Positions 59,524-64,000 of a DNA stretch of 64,000 nt are shown here, piece after piece (positions within the stretch are counted from its first letter, which is position 1; each line of letters begins with the position of its first letter). The notes below the pieces were generated by a model that saw nothing but the letters and a program-made list of their open reading frames with translations, ran no database searches and had not been told where the DNA came from. Position numbers and translations under genes: made by a program. This DNA is from Microtetraspora niveoalba (lineage in GTDB: Bacteria > Actinomycetota > Actinomycetes > Streptosporangiales > Streptosporangiaceae): the NCBI RefSeq assembly GCF_001570405.1, contig NZ_BBYM01000024.1, positions 62,001 through 126,000 on the forward strand, written 5' to 3'.

Positions 59524-59943
59524 ATGAGCCGAGCGGTGGAGGAGTCCAACCGGCGGATGCTCCGCGCCCGCGACGCCATGGACCGGGCCTACGCGCAGCC
59601 GCTCGACGTCCCGGCACTCGCCCGGATCGCCCATGTCTCGGAGGCCCACTTCATCAGGACGTTCCGGGCGACGTTCGGCGAGACCCCGCACCGCTATCTC
59701 CAGCGGCGCCGGGTCGAACGCGCGATGTTCCTGCTGCGCCAGACCGACCGTTCCGTGACGCGGATCTGCTTCGACGTCGGGTTCGCCAGCCTGGGGACGT
59801 TCAGCCGGACGTTCCGCGCCATCGTGGGGGAGTCCCCGACCGCGCACCGGCGCCGCGGCCGTCTTCCGGCGGCGCCGACGTGTTTCACGATGTCCTGGAC
59901 CCGGCCGAGCAGTTTCGGAGAAGCTCCGGACGGCCGTGGCTGA
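59524..59943 (+). CDS. AraC-family transcriptional regulator
   Basis: 139 residues, mainly the DNA-binding domain: LARIAHVSEAHFIRTFRATF, GETPHRYLQRRRVERAMFLL and ICFDVGFASLGTFSRTFRAI, the two helix-turn-helix units. There is no ligand domain. The ATG is preceded by GAGG. The VOC gene starts 14 bp downstream and is probably its target, although that gene also has its own -10. Confidence 0.9.
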   Translation: MSRAVEESNRRMLRARDAMDRAYAQPLDVPALARIAHVSEAHFIRTFRATFGETPHRYLQRRRVERAMFLLRQTDRSVTRICFDVGFASLGTFSRTFRAIVGESPTAHRRRGRLPAAPTCFTMSWTRPSSFGEAPDGRG

Positions 59944-59957
59944 CTAGCGTGGCGTGC

Positions 59958-60392
59958 ATGGTGAAATCACTCACGCACTCGCACATCTACGTCTTCGACC
60001 AGGACGAGGCCCTCGACTTCTACGTCGGCACCCTCGGTCTGGAGGTCCACATCGACGCCGATATGGGGTTCATGCGCTGGCTGACCGTCAACGTGCCCGG
60101 CCAGCCCGACCGTCAGATCCTCCTGGAGAGGCCGGGCCCGCCGGCACTGGACGAGGCGACGGCCGGGCAGGTCAGGGAACTGGTCGCCAAGGGGGCGATC
60201 GGCCTGCTCATCTTCAGTACGGACGACTGCCGCAAGACCTACGAGTCGTTGCGCGCCAAGGGCGTCGAGTTCACCCAGGAGCCGACCGAGCACTTCTACG
60301 GCACCGACTGCGCGCTCCGGGATCCGTTCGGCAACGCGATCCGGATCACGCAGCCGGCCCCGGAACCCCAGGCGCCCACCCCGGGCTGCTGA
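59958..60392 (+). CDS. VOC-superfamily (glyoxalase/bleomycin-resistance-like) protein
   Basis: 144 residues forming one VOC unit pair: SHIYVFDQDEALDFYVGTLG, MRWLTVNVPGQPDRQILLER and GTDCALRDPFGNAIRI. His, Glu and Glu residues for a metal site can be seen (SHSH..., LLE, and the region near GVEFTQEPTE) but metal binding is not certain. The ATG has TAGCGT exactly 7 nt upstream and no Shine-Dalgarno: leaderless. AraC-VOC pairs are common in actinobacteria, often acting on a small toxic compound. Confidence 0.87.
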   Translation: MVKSLTHSHIYVFDQDEALDFYVGTLGLEVHIDADMGFMRWLTVNVPGQPDRQILLERPGPPALDEATAGQVRELVAKGAIGLLIFSTDDCRKTYESLRAKGVEFTQEPTEHFYGTDCALRDPFGNAIRITQPAPEPQAPTPGC

Positions 60393-60558
60393 AGCACGGC
60401 CCGGGAACCGCGGTCCCACGGGTTCACGACCATGCCCTCGGCCTGTGGTCCACGGCGGGACGCGACGCCGCGTTCCCGGCCGGGAGGTCGTGAGATCTCG
60501 GACGGCACTGCAGGGACCTCCAAGTGATCGACAAGAGAACCCGCCTAGCGTGCCGCGC

Positions 60559-61377
60559 ATGGGAAGGCTGCTGGCGGCAGGGGTGCTGCTGATGACGCTG
60601 GGCGGGTGCGGGATGGTCGCGGTGCCGACGGACGACGACGGGCGAGGCGCGAGCCGGAACGGCGACGCCTCGGCCCGCCGTACGGACGACCACGCGACAG
60701 GGCGCCGGGCGGGAAGCGGTGAGATCGAGCCGGGAGTGCTCAAGGGGCGGGTGGTCGACGCGGAGGGCGGGCCGGTCGCGGGCGCGCTCATCGCCGCGGA
60801 CAACCAGATGGTGTACAACAGCAACCTCATCGTCCCGACCGACGCCGACGGGTTCTACCGGGTGGAGACCCCCGGCTCGTTCACCTTCCACGCGACGGGC
60901 ACGGTGACCCGGCGGCTCGACGGCCGGGAGTACGTCATGGACCTGGAGCCCGACGACGACAACCCCTACGCGGGGCCGGAGGGGGCGATCAGGAACTTCA
61001 CGTGGAGGCTCGCGGGGACGAAACCCGGCGACCGCGGTCACTACGGCGGTGCGGTGCTGTTCTACCTGAACGCCGCCGACCCCGGGAACCCGGAGGTCTT
61101 CCTGGAGGACGAGAAGGTCACCCTCACGCTGACCCCGCAGGGGCCGTTGATCGACGGCTCCACGGGCCGGACCATCACGGCGCGGGCGGAGCGCACACCG
61201 GACGGGTCGGGTCTGCCGAGCGTGCCGATCGGTCGTTATCGGATCACGGCGTCCTATGAGGACCGTCAGCTCCGCGTCAGGTCGCGCGGTGATGAGGAGT
61301 ACGCGCGAGAGGTCGTCGCCGACTTCACGAGCGTCATGACCGGCATCTACCGGATCGAGCTGGAACTCTCCCTCTGA
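60559..61377 (+). CDS. lipoprotein with carboxypeptidase-regulatory-like domain
   Basis: 272 residues. The signal MGRLLAAGVLLMTLGGCG ends in a lipobox (LGGC, Cys17). A disordered charged segment to about 55 is followed by LKGRVVDAEGGPVAGALIAA, a carboxypeptidase-regulatory/CnaB-like beta-sandwich, and by further beta-rich sequence to the end. TAGCGT lies 7 nt before the ATG, identical to the VOC gene's arrangement. Function unknown; no enzyme motif. Confidence 0.75.
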   Translation: MGRLLAAGVLLMTLGGCGMVAVPTDDDGRGASRNGDASARRTDDHATGRRAGSGEIEPGVLKGRVVDAEGGPVAGALIAADNQMVYNSNLIVPTDADGFYRVETPGSFTFHATGTVTRRLDGREYVMDLEPDDDNPYAGPEGAIRNFTWRLAGTKPGDRGHYGGAVLFYLNAADPGNPEVFLEDEKVTLTLTPQGPLIDGSTGRTITARAERTPDGSGLPSVPIGRYRITASYEDRQLRVRSRGDEEYAREVVADFTSVMTGIYRIELELSL

Positions 61378-61383
61378 TCCGTG

Positions 61384-61587
61384 TCAGGCGACCTCGGCCG
61401 CGCTCCCGCGTTCGACGAACAGGTGCTCGGGGCCGCGCAGGCGCGGGTTCGGCCGGTACGGGGGCGGGTCCACGACGAGGCGCGGGTCCCGGAGCCTCCG
61501 GATGAGCCCGGTGAGCGCGATCCCGGTCTCCAGGCGGGCCAGGACAGTGCCGAAGCAACTGTGGATCCCGCTCCCGAAGCCGACGTG
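61384..61587 (-). pseudogene. C-terminal remnant of a cytochrome P450
   Basis: The minus frame reads HVGFGSGIHSCFGTVLARLE: the heme-binding loop FGxGxHxCxG with its axial Cys. It continues GIALTGLIRRLRDPRL and DPPPYRPNPRLRGPEHLFVE to a stop at 61384, which is the normal P450 end. The reading frame breaks immediately upstream of the loop, where the NlpC/P60 gene region begins, so about 85% of the enzyme is missing. Confidence 0.8.
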
Positions 61588-61648
61588 CTATTGCGATCTA
61601 TCGGGAAAGATGGCTGCGGCAAATCGGGAGGAAAGCTATCGTCGCTCC

Positions 61649-62155
61649 ATGCGTTGGGGGCGCCTCGCGGCCGTGGCGGCCATGCTCTTCCTGCTCGCCG
61701 GATCGATCCCCCGTGCCGACGAGCTCGTCGGGGTCGTACGCCATGCCTACGCCTCCCAGGGCATCCCGTACTCCTGGGGAGGCGGTCACGGGACGCGGCC
61801 CGGCCCGTCCAAGGGGACCTGCCGCGGCTACACCGGGTCCGTACGGCCCTGCCCGGCGCGGCGCACCGTGGGCCTGGACTGTTCCGGGTTCACCCGCTGG
61901 ATGTACCGGCTCGCCTTCGGTGACGACGTGCTGGGGCGGGGCAACACCGACGACCACGTCCGCAGGATGCGCAAGGTGCGTACGCCGCGGCCCGGCGACC
62001 TCGTGTTCTACGGCACCCGCGCGAAGACCCACCACGTCGGCGTCTACATCGGCGCCGGCAAGATGATCAACGCCTTCGCCACCGGCACGACGACGCGGAT
62101 CGACGACATCGACGCGGTGGACGACCTGCTCGGCTTCTATCACTATCCGGCATGA
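61649..62155 (+). CDS. NlpC/P60-family cell-wall peptidase, secreted
   Basis: 168 residues. A signal sequence (AAVAAMLFLLAGSIPRADE) precedes the catalytic domain: GIPYSWGGGHGT, GLDCSGFTRWMYRL (Cys78), PGDLVFYGTRAKTHHVGVYI (His128/129) and MINAFATG, which supplies the third polar residue. It probably cleaves peptidoglycan stem peptides. The ATG at 61649 has TATCGT 6 nt upstream. The next gene, a regulator, starts 10 bp after its stop. Confidence 0.9.
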   Translation: MRWGRLAAVAAMLFLLAGSIPRADELVGVVRHAYASQGIPYSWGGGHGTRPGPSKGTCRGYTGSVRPCPARRTVGLDCSGFTRWMYRLAFGDDVLGRGNTDDHVRRMRKVRTPRPGDLVFYGTRAKTHHVGVYIGAGKMINAFATGTTTRIDDIDAVDDLLGFYHYPA

Positions 62156-62165
62156 TTGGACGTCC

Positions 62166-64000
62166 ATGGTGAGATTGGCCGTTCTCGGGCAGTGCCGCGC
62201 AGAAGTGGCGGGACGCCCCGCCAATCTCGGGACCTCGCGGCAGCGCGCCGTCGTCGCCAGGCTCGTCTGCGCCCAGGGGCACATCGTCTCCACCGACGGC
62301 TTCATCGAGGACCTCTGGCAGGGACAACCGCCGCCCCGCGCCCTGGCCGCGCTCCAGGTCTACGTCTCCAACCTGCGCCGGATCCTCGAGCCCGACCGCG
62401 CCCGCCGCGCGCCGGCCCGCGTGCTGGTGAGCGCCCCGCCCGGCTACCGGCTCGCCCTCGACGCCGACGCCGTGGACGCCTGGGGGTTTCCGCGGCGGCT
62501 CGACGCCGCGGTGGCGGCGCTCCACGCCGGACGGCCGGACGAGGCCATGACGACGATCGACGAGGCGCTCGCGCTCTGGAACGGACCGGCCTTCGCCGAG
62601 TTCGCCGACGAGGTGTGGGCTGCCCCCGAGGCGGCCCGGCTCGACGAGCTTCGCGCCGTCGCCGTCGACTATCGCGCCGAGGCGGCGCTCACCCTCGGCC
62701 GCCACGCGGAGATCGTGCCCGTGCTGGAACGCCACGTCCGCGCGCACCCGCTCCGCGAGAACGGCGTACGCCTGCTCGCGCTCGCCCTCTACCGGTCGGG
62801 GAGGCAGGGCGAGGCGCTGGCCGTGATCCGCCGCACGCGGGAGACCCTGGCCGAGGAACTGGGCGTGGACCCCGGCCCGGAGCTGCGCGGCCTGGAGGCC
62901 GACATCCTCGCCCAGGCCGACTCCCTCACCCCGGCCCCGCTCGCCGCGCGCGCCGTCCTGTCACCGGCGGGCCCCGCGCCGGCCGTCGTCCCCGCGGTCC
63001 AGGAGGCCGCCCGAATGATCGGCCGTACCGCGGAGCTCGCCCGCCTGATGTCGGCCGCTGGCCGGGCGATGAACGGCCTCCGGGTGGCCTGGCTCGGCGG
63101 CGACGCGGGATCGGGCAAGAGCACGTTGGCCGACGCCCTGGCGGGCGCGCTCGCCGCCGAGGGCTGGCGGACGGCGGTGGGCAGATGCCCGGAGACCGAC
63201 GGCGGCGTCCCGCCCGCGTGGGCGTGGAGCGAGGTCCTGCGCCACCTCGCCGCCGCCTTCCCACCCGCTCCGGAGGCCGCCTCGCGGCTCGCGCCCCTCC
63301 TTGAGGACGACACGCGCGAGGTCGTCGGCCAGTTCTGGCTCGCCCAGGCCGTGGGGGAGTACCTGGACGGCGTGCCCGGCCCGCTGCTGATCGTGATCGA
63401 GGACGCGCATCGCGCCGACGAGGAGACGCTGCGCCTGCTCCGCCACCTGGCGGCGCGGCTGGCCAGGACCGCCGTCCTCGTGCTGCTGACCCACCGGCCC
63501 TCCGAAGCGGGCGACGACCTGACGGCGACGGGGGCCGCGCTGGCCGTACAGGCGGCCGAGCACGTCACGCTGGACGGCCTCGGCGCCGACGACGTGGCCC
63601 GGCTGCTCCGGGAGCGCTCCGGCATGGACGTCGACACCGTCACAGTGCGGACGGTGATCGAGCGGACCGGCGGAAACCCGCTGTTCGTGTCCGAGATCGC
63701 CCGGCTGCTCGCCGTCGACGGGCCGTCGGCGGTCCACGCGCTGCCACCCGGCGTCCGAGACCTGATCCGCAGGCGGGTGGCGCGGTTGCCCGCGACCGCC
63801 CAGACCACGCTGCGCAACGCCGCCGTCCTCGGCCGGGACGCCGACGCCGACGTGATCATCGCGATGTCCGGCGCTGACGAGGAGACCGTGCTCGACGGGC
63901 TGGAGGCGGGCGTGCTCTCCGGTCTGCTGACCGAGCCGTTGCCCGGTCAGGTGCGGTTCGCCCACGTGCTCGTCCGCGAGACCCTGTACGGCGACATCCC
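62166..64000 (+). CDS. SARP/AfsR-type regulator (BTAD plus AAA ATPase), 3' end cut by window
   Basis: At least 611 residues, open at the window edge. It starts VRLAVLGQCRAEVAGRPANL with an OmpR-like winged helix (about 1-90, VYVSNLRRILEPD), then a bacterial transcriptional activation domain (about 95-240, ALWNGPAFAEFADEVWAAPE, ELGVDPGPELRGLEADILAQ). An AAA/STAND ATPase follows with IGRTAELARLM, LGGDAGSGKSTLAD (Walker A) and LLIVIEDAHRADEETL (Walker B). A TPR region is expected outside the window. Such regulators often control secondary metabolism or morphology. Confidence 0.9.
   Translation, partial: MVRLAVLGQCRAEVAGRPANLGTSRQRAVVARLVCAQGHIVSTDGFIEDLWQGQPPPRALAALQVYVSNLRRILEPDRARRAPARVLVSAPPGYRLALDADAVDAWGFPRRLDAAVAALHAGRPDEAMTTIDEALALWNGPAFAEFADEVWAAPEAARLDELRAVAVDYRAEAALTLGRHAEIVPVLERHVRAHPLRENGVRLLALALYRSGRQGEALAVIRRTRETLAEELGVDPGPELRGLEADILAQADSLTPAPLAARAVLSPAGPAPAVVPAVQEAARMIGRTAELARLMSAAGRAMNGLRVAWLGGDAGSGKSTLADALAGALAAEGWRTAVGRCPETDGGVPPAWAWSEVLRHLAAAFPPAPEAASRLAPLLEDDTREVVGQFWLAQAVGEYLDGVPGPLLIVIEDAHRADEETLRLLRHLAARLARTAVLVLLTHRPSEAGDDLTATGAALAVQAAEHVTLDGLGADDVARLLRERSGMDVDTVTVRTVIERTGGNPLFVSEIARLLAVDGPSAVHALPPGVRDLIRRRVARLPATAQTTLRNAAVLGRDADADVIIAMSGADEETVLDGLEAGVLSGLLTEPLPGQVRFAHVLVRETLYGDI

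Noticed and set aside
60364-60493. Inverted repeat (CGGCCCGGGAACCGCGG-like with CCGCGTTCCCGGCCG) after the VOC gene considered as terminator
   Set aside because: The arms are separated by more than 50 nt and need bulges; too weak to call.
1-64000. CRISPR array or rRNA genes
   Set aside because: No regularly spaced identical repeats of 25-40 bp with unique spacers, and no rRNA-like sequence, were seen.

Overview
High-GC actinobacterial chromosome. GTG/TTG starts, NuoA-N with unusually long Pro/Ala-rich tails, SARP and CU044_5270-type regulators and an AICE-type element point to an actinomycete, most like Streptosporangiaceae (Microbispora/Streptosporangium/Nonomuraea-like). The family assignment is inference; no marker gene settles it.

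Left part (1-19.3 kb): the alpha subunit of 2-oxoglutarate:ferredoxin oxidoreductase (korA) and a polysaccharide-deacetylase-like lipoprotein with eroded active-site residues lie on the minus strand. They are followed by a second-type, incomplete complex I cluster on the plus strand: nuoA, an M48 metalloprotease, nuoB, nuoC, nuoH, then a break (strong terminator, a trypsin-like protein with no Ser at the usual nucleophile position, a PIN toxin remnant, a helix-hairpin-helix membrane protein), then nuoI-J-K-L-M-N and htpX. nuoD, nuoE, nuoF and nuoG are absent. The lack of the NADH-dehydrogenase module next to a ferredoxin-reducing enzyme suggests ferredoxin-linked quinone reduction, with NuoD borrowed from elsewhere.

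Middle left (19.3-33.5 kb): a secreted beta-propeller-like protein; a Dpp/Opp-type ABC importer (Tat-lipoprotein binding protein, two permeases, one fused double ATPase) co-operonic with a GNAT/C39-peptidase-like protein; a membrane protein; an XRE-cupin regulator; a YajQ protein; an ECF sigma factor with its CU044_5270 partner; and a GNAT enzyme.

Integrated element (33.7-54.8 kb): an AICE-type integrative element sits in the 3' end of tRNA-Tyr(GTA). It carries the expected core: Nudix, int, xis, HUH-type rep, FtsK/TraB translocase, Pra-like activator and a KorSA-like GntR repressor with three matching operators. Cargo is a second small-gene block (XRE-TPR regulator, second Nudix), a complete type I restriction-modification system (hsdM-S-R), an IS481-like insertion sequence and a membrane protein. 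A diverged copy of the tRNA 3' end marks the right end. Beyond it lie a sequence resembling the element's own left end and a frameshifted integrase C-terminus, so an older related element once lay in tandem.

Right part (54.9-64 kb): remnants (SDR, alpha/beta hydrolase, cytochrome P450) mixed with small intact genes (secreted proteins, two GNATs, a P-loop kinase, AraC, VOC, a lipoprotein, an NlpC/P60 enzyme) and, at the edge, the N-terminal two-thirds of a SARP-type regulator. Many single genes in the window have a TANNNT -10 motif 6-7 nt before the start codon and no Shine-Dalgarno, which predicts leaderless mRNAs. All functions are read from sequence motifs; no database search was possible.
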